A DNA stretch of 15,282 nt from Hyphomicrobiales bacterium (GTDB lineage Bacteria; Pseudomonadota; Alphaproteobacteria; Rhizobiales; Aestuariivirgaceae), in NCBI GenBank assembly GCA_023266715.1, contig JAHFPK010000039.1, forward strand, positions 1-15,282, given 5' to 3'. Of this stretch, positions 7,063 through 14,765 are shown in pieces. Position 1 is the first letter of the stretch; every line of letters begins with the position of its first letter. Made by a program: the position numbers and the translations under genes. Under the pieces are notes generated by a model. It ran no database searches. It was not told the origin of the DNA and saw only the letters and a program-made list of their open reading frames with translations.

Positions 7063-8202
7063 ATGGCGAAGAAACCACTTAACATTGGCATGGTCGGCTA
7101 CGGCTTCATGGGCCGCACCCATTCAAACGCGTTCTCTCAAGTCGGCCATTTTTTCAATGTGCCCTTCCGCCCGGTGCTGAAAGCGACCTGCGCCCGCAAT
7201 GCCGACAGGGCAAAAGCCTTCGCCGAACAATGGGGTTACGAATCAATTGAAACCGATTGGCGCAAACTGGTTGAGCGCAAGGATATCGATGTCATCGATA
7301 TCGCCAGCCCCAACGACACCCATTTTGAAATCGCCATCGCCGCCGCGAAGGCCGGCAAGATGGTGATGTGCGAAAAACCCCTGGGCCGCTCGGCCACAGA
7401 GTCCCGCCAAATGGTCGAAGCCGTCGAGAAGGCCAAGGTGCCCAACATGGTCTGGTACAACTACCGCCGTGTGCCTGCCGTCACCTTGGCCAAGCAGTTG
7501 ATCGACGAAGGCAAGCTGGGCAAGATTTTTCACTATCGCGCCAAGTTCCTGCAGGACTGGACCATTTCCAAGGACCTCCCCCAGGGTGGCCAGGGCCTGT
7601 GGCGGCTTGACGCCAGTGTGGCGGGGAGTGGCGTCACCGGCGACCTCCTCGCCCACTGTATAGATACGGCCATGTGGCTCAATGGCGGCATCACAAAAGT
7701 CTCCGGCATGACCGAAACCTTCATCAAGGAACGCCACCATAATATTACCGGCAAAACCGAGCCGGTCAGAATTGACGACGCCAGCCTGTTTCTCGCCCGC
7801 TTTGCCAACGGTTCGTTGGCAAGTTTCGAGGCAACGCGTTATGCCCGCGGTCACAAGGCGCTCTACACCTTCGAAATCAACGGCGAGAATGCCTCTATCT
7901 TCTGGGACCTGCACGACCTGCACCGCCTTCAGTATTTTGATCACCGTGACGAGGGCCGCACCCGGGGCTGGCGTTCAGTCCATATCACCGATGGCGACCA
8001 TCCCTACATGGACAAATGGTGGGTGCCCGGGTTGCAGATCGGCTATGAACACACCTTTATACATCAGGTTGCAGATTTCCTGGGCGCGGTTGGCGGCGGA
8101 AAACCGGCTGCACCAACATTTAGGGAAGCGCTGGCGACTGACCTTGTGACCGATGCCGTGCTCAAGTCGGCCAAAACCGGCCAATGGGAAAGCGCAAACT
8201 AA
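7063..8202 (+). CDS. Gfo/Idh/MocA family NAD(P)-dependent sugar oxidoreductase
   Basis: The product is 379 residues, a normal length for the family. The N-terminal Rossmann fold has the dinucleotide motif GYGFMG (12-17), then DIASPNDTH (79-87) and the family-defining CEKPLGRS (103-110) with catalytic Lys105. The substrate domain shows GDLLAHCID (193-201), where Asp194, His198 and Asp201 match the catalytic D-x3-H pattern. Members oxidise or reduce a hydroxyl of sugars, inositols or glycosides, often at C2 or C3. An upstream in-frame ATG at 7045 lies inside the preceding gene. The ATG at 7063, just past that gene's TGA at 7059-7061, is preferred because the family fold starts within a few residues of it. 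Directly downstream is a 240-bp gap before the transporter genes. The substrate is unknown; a 3-keto-sugar or glycoside chemistry is an inference from the TIM-barrel partner. Confidence 0.93.
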   Translation: MAKKPLNIGMVGYGFMGRTHSNAFSQVGHFFNVPFRPVLKATCARNADRAKAFAEQWGYESIETDWRKLVERKDIDVIDIASPNDTHFEIAIAAAKAGKMVMCEKPLGRSATESRQMVEAVEKAKVPNMVWYNYRRVPAVTLAKQLIDEGKLGKIFHYRAKFLQDWTISKDLPQGGQGLWRLDASVAGSGVTGDLLAHCIDTAMWLNGGITKVSGMTETFIKERHHNITGKTEPVRIDDASLFLARFANGSLASFEATRYARGHKALYTFEINGENASIFWDLHDLHRLQYFDHRDEGRTRGWRSVHITDGDHPYMDKWWVPGLQIGYEHTFIHQVADFLGAVGGGKPAAPTFREALATDLVTDAVLKSAKTGQWESAN

Positions 8203-8243
8203 TGGCATCTGAATATTTATTCTCGCAAAGCTTGCTATGCGCC

Positions 8244-8273
8244 TTGCAGGAAAAGGAATTTTAGCAATATACT
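8244..8273 (+). promoter_or_regulatory. Candidate promoter of the ABC transporter operon
   Basis: -10 TATACT (8268-8273, five of six matches) with an 18-nt spacer from TTGCAG (8244-8249, three of six to TTGACA). It is the best pair in the 240-bp gap before the binding-protein gene. It would give a leader of about 160 nt. The weak -35 suggests either activation or dependence on another sigma factor. Confidence 0.35.
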
Positions 8274-8442
8274 TTGAACACCTGATGCAACTGGAGAAAG
8301 GAGTTATTTCAAGAGTTTGCAGTCTCAATGAAAATTAGACGCGGCACAAAAACCGCGAGACCATGAGAAGTCGATCAAAACAAAAAGCACGCGTAGCCAG
8401 CCAACAGGCGGTTGCGAATGTATAACAATGGGAGAAGTCACG
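8274..8442 (+). other. Long non-coding leader of the transporter operon
   Basis: No gene is evident between the dehydrogenase stop and the binding-protein start. A small stem, CGCGG (8340-8344) with CCGCG (8353-8357) around an A-rich loop, can be extended by GTCT (8322-8325) pairing with AGAC (8358-8361). A TGTATAACA (8419-8427) shares the half-site TATAACA with the palindrome at 5927-5946. A 17-codon frame at 8285-8338 has no Shine-Dalgarno. I recognise no riboswitch family. Confidence 0.3.
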
Positions 8443-9768
8443 ATGTTAAGACGTAATCTTGCTTCATTGGTCATGGGAGTGGCCTTTACAATTGCGGGAG
8501 GCTTACAGTCTCGCGCGCAAGCCGAAGAACTGACAATTTTCTGGGCCGAATGGGACCCGGCAAACTATCTCCAGGAACTGGCAAACCTTTACACCGCCGA
8601 AACCGGTGTGACAGTTACCGTGCAAACAACACCTTGGCCTGATTTCCAGACCAAAGCCTTTGCAGAATTTAACGCCAAGGGCGATGCCTTCGACATGGTC
8701 GTAGGCGATTCCCAATGGCTCGGCGCTGGCTCAACCGGAGGCCACTATGTGGACCTCACCAACTTCTTCGCCGAGCACAAGGTTGGCGACCTGATGGCAC
8801 CGGCAACGGTCAAGTACTATGCCGAATACCCCGGCAACAGCGGCAAGTACTGGGCCATCCCGCTTGAAGGCGATGCCGCTGGCTGGGCCTACCGCAAGGA
8901 CTGGTTCGAAGATCCCAAAGAAAAGGAAGCCTTCAAAGCCAAGTATGGCTATGATCTCGACGTCCCGAAAACCTATACCCAACTTCGCGACATCGCCGAA
9001 TTTTTCTATCGGCCTGACAAGAAGCAATACGGCATCGCAATCTATACCGACAACGGCTACGACGCGATGTTGATGGGCATTGAAGGCGCCATCTTCAGTT
9101 ACGGCGGCGACCTCGGTGATTATGCCACCTATAAGGTCGATGGCATTCTGAATTCCCCTCAGAACGTGGCAGCCGTTGATATGTACAGGCAGTTGTACCA
9201 GTTTGCGCCGCCAAACTGGGGCAAGGTCTTCTTCCAGGAGGACAATCAGGCCATTACCGAAAATCTTGCGGCGATGAGCCTGAACTTCTTCGCCTTCTTC
9301 CCGGCTCTTGCCAACAAGGCCACCAACCCGAATGCTGATGTCACGGGTTATTTTGCCAATCCGGCGGGCCCCGACGGCAAGCCTCAGCATGCGGCCCTTG
9401 GTGGTCAGGGCATTTCCATCGTGTCCTATTCCAAAAAGCAGGACGCATCCTTCAAGTTCCTGGAATGGTTCATCAAGGACGAAACCCAGAAAAAATGGGC
9501 TGAACTTGGTGGCTACACCTGCAATAAGTCGGTTCTGGAATCCGATGCCTTCCGCAAGGCAACGCCATTCAATGAGGCCTTCTACCAGACCATGTTCATG
9601 GTGAAGGATTTCTGGGCGGTGCCCGAATATGCCGAACTGCTCACCCAGATCAACAATCACGTTTATCCCTATGTGATCAGTGGTGAAGGTGGCAGCGCCA
9701 AGGATGTGCTTGATGCCGTTTCAAAGGAATGGGTCGACACTTTCAAGAAATACGGACGCGGCGGCTGA
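8443..9768 (+). CDS. Extracellular solute-binding protein (family 1) of a sugar ABC transporter
   Basis: The product is 441 residues. It opens with a Sec signal peptide: Arg3-Arg4, a hydrophobic core (residues 6-21) and an AQA cleavage site after Ala27. The mature protein begins EELTIFWAEW, typical of family 1 carbohydrate-binding proteins, and is rich in aromatic residues suited to stacking on sugar rings. It would capture the substrate in the periplasm and deliver it to the permeases encoded just downstream. The start at 8443 is chosen over an in-frame ATG at 8428 because GGGAGAAG lies immediately upstream of 8443 and the signal peptide then has its normal short basic N-terminus. A hairpin with a U-tract follows the gene, consistent with the higher amount of binding protein these operons need. 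Which sugar it binds cannot be told. Confidence 0.94.
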   Translation: MLRRNLASLVMGVAFTIAGGLQSRAQAEELTIFWAEWDPANYLQELANLYTAETGVTVTVQTTPWPDFQTKAFAEFNAKGDAFDMVVGDSQWLGAGSTGGHYVDLTNFFAEHKVGDLMAPATVKYYAEYPGNSGKYWAIPLEGDAAGWAYRKDWFEDPKEKEAFKAKYGYDLDVPKTYTQLRDIAEFFYRPDKKQYGIAIYTDNGYDAMLMGIEGAIFSYGGDLGDYATYKVDGILNSPQNVAAVDMYRQLYQFAPPNWGKVFFQEDNQAITENLAAMSLNFFAFFPALANKATNPNADVTGYFANPAGPDGKPQHAALGGQGISIVSYSKKQDASFKFLEWFIKDETQKKWAELGGYTCNKSVLESDAFRKATPFNEAFYQTMFMVKDFWAVPEYAELLTQINNHVYPYVISGEGGSAKDVLDAVSKEWVDTFKKYGRGG

Positions 9769-9785
9769 TACTCCGCAAATCCTCG

Positions 9786-9820
9786 CCGGGGGAGAGAAAA
9801 CTCTCCTCCGGTTTTATTTT
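9786..9820 (+). terminator. Intrinsic terminator/attenuator between binding protein and permease
   Basis: CCGGGGGAGAG (9786-9796) pairs with CTCTCCTCCGG (9801-9811) around an AAAA loop; only one pair is G-U. It is followed by TTTTATTTT (9812-9820). An 11-bp GC-rich stem with a U-tract is a textbook intrinsic terminator. Its place between the binding protein and the permeases suggests partial termination and 3'-end protection of the upstream message. Read-through is needed for the downstream genes, for which no clear promoter is visible. Confidence 0.8.
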
Positions 9821-9845
9821 CAAAGTACCTTTTTAGGAGTAGGAA

Positions 9846-10745
9846 GTGGCAGGTGTTCTGGATACCTCCCCCGCAGCGCGGGCGGTGACACGGGGATGGA
9901 GCGATCTCACCATTCGTAATGTCTTTATCATCCCGACCATTCTTTTCCTCATCATCTTCAACATTTTCCCCTTGATCTACTCCCTGGGATATTCCTTTAC
10001 CGATTTCCGCGCCTCGGTAAACGAGCCCGCAAATTTTGTGGGTCTGCAAAACTTCCGCGAACTCCTCACGGATGAACGCATCTGGAATAATTTCTGGGTC
10101 ACCGCGAAATATGTGATTGTCTCGGTTGGCGGCCAAATGACCGTAGGCTTTGGGCTTGCCCTTCTGCTCAATCGCGCCATGCCGGCCAAGGGCCTCATCA
10201 CCACATTGCTGCTTCTGCCCATGATGATGTCAGCCGCAGTAGTTGGCCTGTTCTGGCGCCTGCTCTACGATCCCTCCTGGGGTCCGCTCAACTATGCCCT
10301 GGGCCTTGGTGACCTTGCGTGGCTTTCAAATGCCGACGTGGCGCTCTATGCCGTTGCCATTACCGACATATGGATGTGGGCACCTTTCGTCATGCTGCTC
10401 TCGCTTGCGGGCCTATCAGCTGTGCCGCAGCACCTCTATGAGGCCGCAGCGATTGACCGCGCCAGCGCCTGGTACACTTTTTCACGCATCACACTGCCGC
10501 TGGTCACGCCGCTTCTTCTCATCGCTCTGATCTTCCGGACCATGGAAGCCTTCAAGACCTTCGACATCGCCTACATCATGAGCACCCAGCCCACCACCGA
10601 GCTGATCTCCATCAAGCTCTACAAGTTTGCCTTCCAGGAATGGCAGACCGGCAAATCCTGCGCGCTGGCCTACATCGTTCTCATCATGGTGCTGGCGATT
10701 ACCAACATCTATGTGAAATACCTGAACAAGGTGAAGGAGCGCTGA
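9846..10745 (+). CDS. Sugar ABC transporter permease (MalF/UgpA-type)
   Basis: The product is 299 residues with six hydrophobic helices (about 25-50, 85-108, 117-138, 164-187, 217-235 and 272-292). The cytoplasmic EAA loop, EAAAIDRASAWYTFSRITLP (199-218), contacts the ATPase. It forms one half of the membrane channel of a CUT1-type importer. The start is GTG at 9846, preceded by TAGGAGTAGGAA. The first ATG downstream in this frame would remove the first membrane segments. It follows the attenuator and lies 2 nt upstream of the second permease, so the two are made together. No pathway-specific feature identifies the sugar. Confidence 0.94.
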   Translation: MAGVLDTSPAARAVTRGWSDLTIRNVFIIPTILFLIIFNIFPLIYSLGYSFTDFRASVNEPANFVGLQNFRELLTDERIWNNFWVTAKYVIVSVGGQMTVGFGLALLLNRAMPAKGLITTLLLLPMMMSAAVVGLFWRLLYDPSWGPLNYALGLGDLAWLSNADVALYAVAITDIWMWAPFVMLLSLAGLSAVPQHLYEAAAIDRASAWYTFSRITLPLVTPLLLIALIFRTMEAFKTFDIAYIMSTQPTTELISIKLYKFAFQEWQTGKSCALAYIVLIMVLAITNIYVKYLNKVKER

Positions 10746-10747
10746 CC

Positions 10748-11704
10748 ATGGCTGTCGTTACTTCATCACGCAAGAAGGCGTTCAATCGCGTCGCCATTGT
10801 TTCCATTCTGCTGATCACGCTCATCTTCCTGTCGCCGCTCTACTGGATCGGCACCACCGCCTTCAAGCCGCGCAGCCTTGCAACTACCGTTCCGCCAACG
10901 GTTCTGTTCCAGCCCGAAATCACCCCCTTCATCAAGCTCCTCACCAAGCGGGTGCAACTCACCAAGGCCTATGATCCCGCCATCTACGCTGCCTCCCCCT
11001 GGTATGAGCAACGCATCTATGACGGCGGCGAGCGCATCCTGCGCGTCGGCCCCAATATTCAGCTTTCGCAATATCCCAACCGCTTCATGAACAGCCTCAT
11101 CATTGCCATCATCAGCACCATCATCGCTGTTTCGATGGGAACCATCACGGCCTACGGATTTTCGCGTTTCAAAATGGCAGGCGAAGCTGATCTCCTCTTC
11201 TTCGTCCTGTCCACCCGCATGTTGCCGCCCATCGTGGTGGCCATCCCCATGTATCTCATGTACCGCGTCGTGGGCCTCAATGACACCCATATCGGCCTGA
11301 TCATTCTTTATACGGCGTTCAACCTGTCCTTCTCCGTCTGGCTGATGAAGGGTTTCATGGACGAAATTCCGAAGGAGTACGAGGAAGCAGCCCTGGTTGA
11401 TGGCTACACCCGCCTGCAGGCATTCTTCAAAATCGTGCTACCTGAAGCGGTGACCGGCATCGCGGCCACCGCGGTGTTCTGTTTCATCACCGCCTGGAAT
11501 GAATATGCCTTCGCCCTCATGATGACCAACCGCAGGGCGCAAACCGCACCACCATTTATTCCCTCGCAGATCGGCTCGGGCCTCACCGACTGGACCGTTA
11601 TTGCATCAGGCACCTTCCTCTTCCTCTTGCCCGTCGCCATCTTCACCTTCGCGCTTCGCAAGCATCTCCTGCGCGGTGTCACCTTTGGAGCGATCCGCAA
11701 ATGA
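10748..11704 (+). CDS. Carbohydrate ABC transporter permease (MalG/UgpE-type)
   Basis: The product is 318 residues. After a basic N-terminus there is a first helix (about 15-36), a long extracytoplasmic segment (about 40-108), and five further helices. The EAA loop is EEAALVDGYTRLQAFFKIVLP (212-232). The extended segment after helix 1 is longer than in E. coli MalG-like proteins of under 300 residues. It could contact the binding protein. The ATG at 10748 is 2 nt after the stop of the first permease, with AAGGAG at 10734-10739. A longer in-frame start at 10640 would lie deep inside the preceding gene and is rejected. Its last codons overlap the next gene's start (ATGA, 11701-11704), indicating translational coupling. 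Confidence 0.94.
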   Translation: MAVVTSSRKKAFNRVAIVSILLITLIFLSPLYWIGTTAFKPRSLATTVPPTVLFQPEITPFIKLLTKRVQLTKAYDPAIYAASPWYEQRIYDGGERILRVGPNIQLSQYPNRFMNSLIIAIISTIIAVSMGTITAYGFSRFKMAGEADLLFFVLSTRMLPPIVVAIPMYLMYRVVGLNDTHIGLIILYTAFNLSFSVWLMKGFMDEIPKEYEEAALVDGYTRLQAFFKIVLPEAVTGIAATAVFCFITAWNEYAFALMMTNRRAQTAPPFIPSQIGSGLTDWTVIASGTFLFLLPVAIFTFALRKHLLRGVTFGAIRK

Positions 11705-11892
11705 CCTTCAAACAGATCAGCGCCAAATATCTTGAGCCCGCGTCAATCTGGACGATGGTGTTGGGCATCGCGGCGCTTTGCCAACCCTTGAACCTGACGT
11801 TGCACAGCTATGGCCTGACCATCATCCTCGTTGGCCTCATCGGCTTCAACATCTTCTCCAAGATAAAACCGCCACCCAATCAGGAATCATAG
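11701..11892 (+). CDS. Small two-helix membrane protein within the transporter operon
   Basis: The product is 63 residues with two hydrophobic segments (about 16-34 and 37-54) and a basic, proline-rich tail (KIKPPPN). The start overlaps the preceding permease stop as ATGA, and the first ATPase gene begins 7 nt after its stop. It therefore sits exactly between permease and ATPase genes in a tightly coupled operon, which supports that it is real. I do not recognise the family from the sequence. Small membrane proteins occur in comparable positions in the two-ATPase glycerol transporter operons of rhizobia. It may be an accessory or stabilising subunit of the importer, which is inference from position only. 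Confidence 0.8.
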   Translation: MTFKQISAKYLEPASIWTMVLGIAALCQPLNLTLHSYGLTIILVGLIGFNIFSKIKPPPNQES

Positions 11893-11899
11893 TCGCCCC

Positions 11900-13018
11900 A
11901 TGGCCGAGATCATCCTCAGGGACATCGAGAAATACTTCGGTGCCGTCTACGTCATCCGAAAGTTGAATCTGACGATCAAGCATAGGGAATTTGTCGTGCT
12001 GCTCGGGCCCTCCGGTTGCGGCAAAACCACGACGCTCCGTGCCGTCGCCGGTCTGGAAGATGTCGACTCGGGCGACATCCTCATCGACGGCAAGCCGGTG
12101 CAGCAGCTCGAAGCCGGTGACCGCGACATCGCCTTCGTATTCCAGCTCTTTGCCCTTTATCCCCATCTCACGGCCTATGAAAACATTGCCTTTCCCCTGC
12201 GGGCAACAAGCGAAAGCAAGGCAAGCGTCGAGGCCAAGGTGCGGGCGGTGGCCAAATCCCTGCAAATCGAACATTTGCTGGGCAAGCGCCCGTCGGCTTT
12301 GGCGGGCGGCGACATGCAACGCGTCGCCATCGGCCGCGCCCTTGTTCGCCGTCCCAAGGCCATGTTGATGGACGAGCCCATGGGCGCCCTCGATGCCAAG
12401 CTGCGCGAGGAAATGCGCACCGAGTTAAAACGCCTCCATCTCGAGAATGAATCGACAACCGTCTATGTCACCCATGATCAGGTGGAAGCCATGTCATTGG
12501 CGGACCGCATCGCCATCATGAACGAAGGTGTGCTGCAGCAGGTGGGCACGCCCGACGATGTCTATCACCGTCCTGCCAATCTCTTTGTGGCACAATTTGT
12601 CGGCAGCCCCGTCATGAATATCGCCGCGGCGAACGTGAAGGCGGATGGTTCACGGAGCCTGCTGGCCCTGGGCAAAGGTGCCGCCCCGTTTGAATTCCCA
12701 AAAAGCCTGATCCGCCACCTCTCCGATGCAAAAGCCAATGACCTCACCGTCGGCATCAGGCCGGAAGGCGTTCTGGTTTCACAAACCGAAACGGCCGGTT
12801 ACGTTCCCGTCACCGCCCATTTGATCGAACCGCTCGGCGCCTATGACATCGTTGATCTCAAGGTCGGCGCGCAACTCGTCCGCGCCCGCACCGCAAGCGG
12901 CTATGTCTCCAAGGTCGGCGCCAGGGTTTGGGCCAGGCTCGACCCCGCGCAAACCCATTTCTTCGATACAAGAACCACCGATTCACTTCGCATAAGGCTT
13001 GTTGATGGCGCACATTAG
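11900..13018 (+). CDS. ABC transporter ATP-binding protein 1 (MalK/UgpC-type), variant signature motif
   Basis: The product is 372 residues. The nucleotide-binding domain has Walker A GPSGCGKTT (36-44), Q-loop Gln82, Walker B MLMDEP with catalytic Glu159, and switch His192 (THDQVEAMS). A C-terminal TOBE/OB regulatory region (about 235-365) marks the CUT1 class. The signature motif is LAGGD (134-138), not the canonical LSGGQ. The Ser that contacts ATP across the dimer is Ala, and Gln is Asp. The second ATPase downstream keeps LSGGE. The two probably form a heterodimer on the two permeases, with one of the two ATP sites altered. AGGA (11882-11885) is 14 nt before the ATG, a weak spacing, so translation may depend on coupling from the small upstream gene. 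Confidence 0.94.
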   Translation: MAEIILRDIEKYFGAVYVIRKLNLTIKHREFVVLLGPSGCGKTTTLRAVAGLEDVDSGDILIDGKPVQQLEAGDRDIAFVFQLFALYPHLTAYENIAFPLRATSESKASVEAKVRAVAKSLQIEHLLGKRPSALAGGDMQRVAIGRALVRRPKAMLMDEPMGALDAKLREEMRTELKRLHLENESTTVYVTHDQVEAMSLADRIAIMNEGVLQQVGTPDDVYHRPANLFVAQFVGSPVMNIAAANVKADGSRSLLALGKGAAPFEFPKSLIRHLSDAKANDLTVGIRPEGVLVSQTETAGYVPVTAHLIEPLGAYDIVDLKVGAQLVRARTASGYVSKVGARVWARLDPAQTHFFDTRTTDSLRIRLVDGAH

Positions 13019-14063
13019 GCTCGACAATGTAACCAAGAAATTTGGGCTCCACGCGGCAGTCGATGGCCTCACGCTCGACATTGCCGATGGCGAATTTTTC
13101 GTGCTGCTGGGACCGACGGGCGCAGGCAAAACGACGACACTGCGCCTCATCGCCGGATTGGAAAAACCGGACGATGGGAAAATCGAGATTGCCGATCAGG
13201 ACGTCCACCAATGGAGTGCGTCCGAACGCGACGTGGCCCTGGTGTTTCAATACTACTCCCTCTATCCCCGCTACACCGTGCGCCAGAACCTTGCGTTCCC
13301 CTTGAAGTCAAATGCCAGAAACTGTTCGCAGGCTGAAATCGACGAACGCATCGCCCGCGCCGCCAAGACCCTGCGCATTGGACATCTGCTCGAGCGCAAG
13401 ACGGATCGCCTGTCAGGCGGCGAGATGCAGCGCGTCTCCATCGGTCGCGCCATCGTGCGCGAGCCCCGCGCCTTCTTGATGGACGAACCGCTCTCCAATC
13501 TGGACGCGAAACTCCGTGAATCGCTGAGGGCTGAGCTCAAAGAACTCCAGATGAAGCTCAAGTCCACCTTTCTCTTCGTAACCCACGACCAGATCGAAGC
13601 CATGTCCATGGGCGACAAGGTGGGGATTCTCAATGAAGGAAAAATTGTTCAGGTCGGCACGCCCTATGAGATATACAACAAGCCCAAAAACATTTTCGTT
13701 GCCAGCTTCGTGGGCTCACCTTCCATAAATCTCATGCCCGCTGAACTCGCTAATGGGCATGTCACCGCCCTGTCCGGCAAGCTGAAAATTGTGGCTCCCA
13801 GGTCCAAGACGAATGGTGCCGTAACAATTGGCATTCGCTCGGAAGATATTACAGTAGGACCGAAGGAGCAGGTGGCCGCCCACATCCATGATGTCGAAAA
13901 CCACGGTGTCGAAAAGATCGTAACGCTGCGTGTCGATGACCAGTTCTTCAAGGCAACGGCCCCCTCCTCACTTGAACTCAAGATTGATGGAACGGTGAAA
14001 TTCAGTTTCAACCCTGACAAGCTTCATTTCTTTGATGCTGCAAGCGGAGCCAGCCGGGCATGA
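13005..14063 (+). CDS. ABC transporter ATP-binding protein 2 (MalK/UgpC-type)
   Basis: The product is 352 residues. It has Walker A GPTGAGKTT (36-44), Q-loop Gln82, signature LSGGE (136-140), Walker B FLMDEP with Glu161, switch His194 (THDQIEAMS) and a C-terminal TOBE region (about 240-345). All catalytic residues are present, so this should be a competent ATPase and the partner of ATPase 1. Its ATG at 13005 lies inside the end of the preceding gene, a 14-nt overlap, with AAGG about 8 nt upstream. A slightly longer frame from TTG at 12999 adds two residues and is less likely. Its TGA overlaps the SDR start (ATGA). Two distinct ATPase genes in one operon recall the GlpS/GlpT pair of rhizobial glycerol importers, but nothing here shows that glycerol is the substrate. 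Confidence 0.94.
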   Translation: MAHIRLDNVTKKFGLHAAVDGLTLDIADGEFFVLLGPTGAGKTTTLRLIAGLEKPDDGKIEIADQDVHQWSASERDVALVFQYYSLYPRYTVRQNLAFPLKSNARNCSQAEIDERIARAAKTLRIGHLLERKTDRLSGGEMQRVSIGRAIVREPRAFLMDEPLSNLDAKLRESLRAELKELQMKLKSTFLFVTHDQIEAMSMGDKVGILNEGKIVQVGTPYEIYNKPKNIFVASFVGSPSINLMPAELANGHVTALSGKLKIVAPRSKTNGAVTIGIRSEDITVGPKEQVAAHIHDVENHGVEKIVTLRVDDQFFKATAPSSLELKIDGTVKFSFNPDKLHFFDAASGASRA

Positions 14064-14752
14064 GGTTTTCCGGACGGCGCGCAATCGTGACCGGTGGTGC
14101 CTCCGGCATCGGCGAGGCCGTTGCCAAACGCATTGTACAAGAGGGCGGTAAAGTTGCCATCTGGGATCTCAAGGGTGGCATAAAAGTAGACATTTCAGAT
14201 CATGAGTCAGTTGCGAGAGCCACAGTCGAAACGCTCAAACAGTTGGGTGGCATCGACATTCTGGTCAACAGCGCAGGCATTACTGGCCCAACCGTACCGC
14301 TTGCCGAATTCCCGGTAGATGGCTGGAAGCAAGTCATCGACATCAATCTGAACGGCGCATTCTATTGCAACAAGGCCGTGGTGCCCCACATGGTGGCGCA
14401 GAACTACGGTCGCATCGTCAACATCGCCTCAATCGCCGGCAAGGAAGGCAACCCCAATGCCTCGGCCTATTCGGCCTCAAAGGCCGGCGTGATCGGCATG
14501 ACCAAGTCGCTCGCCAAGGAATTGGCCAAGCACAATATTACCGTAAATGCGGTCACCCCCGCCGCCGTGCGCACCCCCATCTTCGATCAGATGCCCCAGA
14601 GCCATATTGATTTCATGCTGTCTAAAATTCCCAAAGGCCGCTTTGGCACTGTCGACGAGGTCGCCAACCTCATCTGCTGGCTCGCCAGCGAAGAGTGTTC
14701 CTTTTCAACGGGCGCAGTCTTCGACGTCTCCGGTGGCCGCGCCACCTATTGA
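14060..14752 (+). CDS. Short-chain dehydrogenase/reductase (SDR), NAD-type
   Basis: The product is 230 residues, a classical SDR on the short side. It has cofactor motif TGGASGIG (11-18), Asp36 at the end of strand 2, which favours NAD over NADP, NSAG (70-73), and catalytic Asn96, Ser124, Tyr137 and Lys141 (YSASK). The loop between strands 2 and 3 is very short (DLKGGIKVDISD), which accounts for most of the missing length. SDRs of this kind oxidise sugars such as L-rhamnose or L-fucose at C1, or keto-deoxy sugar acids, but the family is too broad to assign the reaction. The gene overlaps the second ATPase gene by ATGA and is followed 13 nt later by the mutarotase gene. That context points to oxidation of the imported sugar. 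Confidence 0.93.
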   Translation: MRFSGRRAIVTGGASGIGEAVAKRIVQEGGKVAIWDLKGGIKVDISDHESVARATVETLKQLGGIDILVNSAGITGPTVPLAEFPVDGWKQVIDINLNGAFYCNKAVVPHMVAQNYGRIVNIASIAGKEGNPNASAYSASKAGVIGMTKSLAKELAKHNITVNAVTPAAVRTPIFDQMPQSHIDFMLSKIPKGRFGTVDEVANLICWLASEECSFSTGAVFDVSGGRATY

Positions 14753-14765
14753 AGAGGAATTGAAC

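Noticed and set aside
5988..7091. Long minus-strand open frame (367 codons) opposite the TIM-barrel gene
   Set aside because: It is the antisense shadow of a gene with clear family motifs and a strong ribosome binding site; its translation is rich in His, Arg and Pro and lacks recognisable domains.
8285..8338. Possible 17-aa leader peptide before the transporter operon
   Set aside because: There is no ribosome binding site before its ATG, no run of regulatory codons and no clear attenuator downstream of it.
8428..8442. Upstream ATG giving a five-residue extension of the binding protein
   Set aside because: GGGAGAAG within those bases is the natural ribosome binding site for the ATG at 8443, which also gives a normal signal peptide.
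8731..9660. Long minus-strand open frame (309 codons) opposite the binding-protein gene
   Set aside because: It is antisense to a convincing signal-peptide-bearing binding protein, with no family resemblance and no sensible start context.
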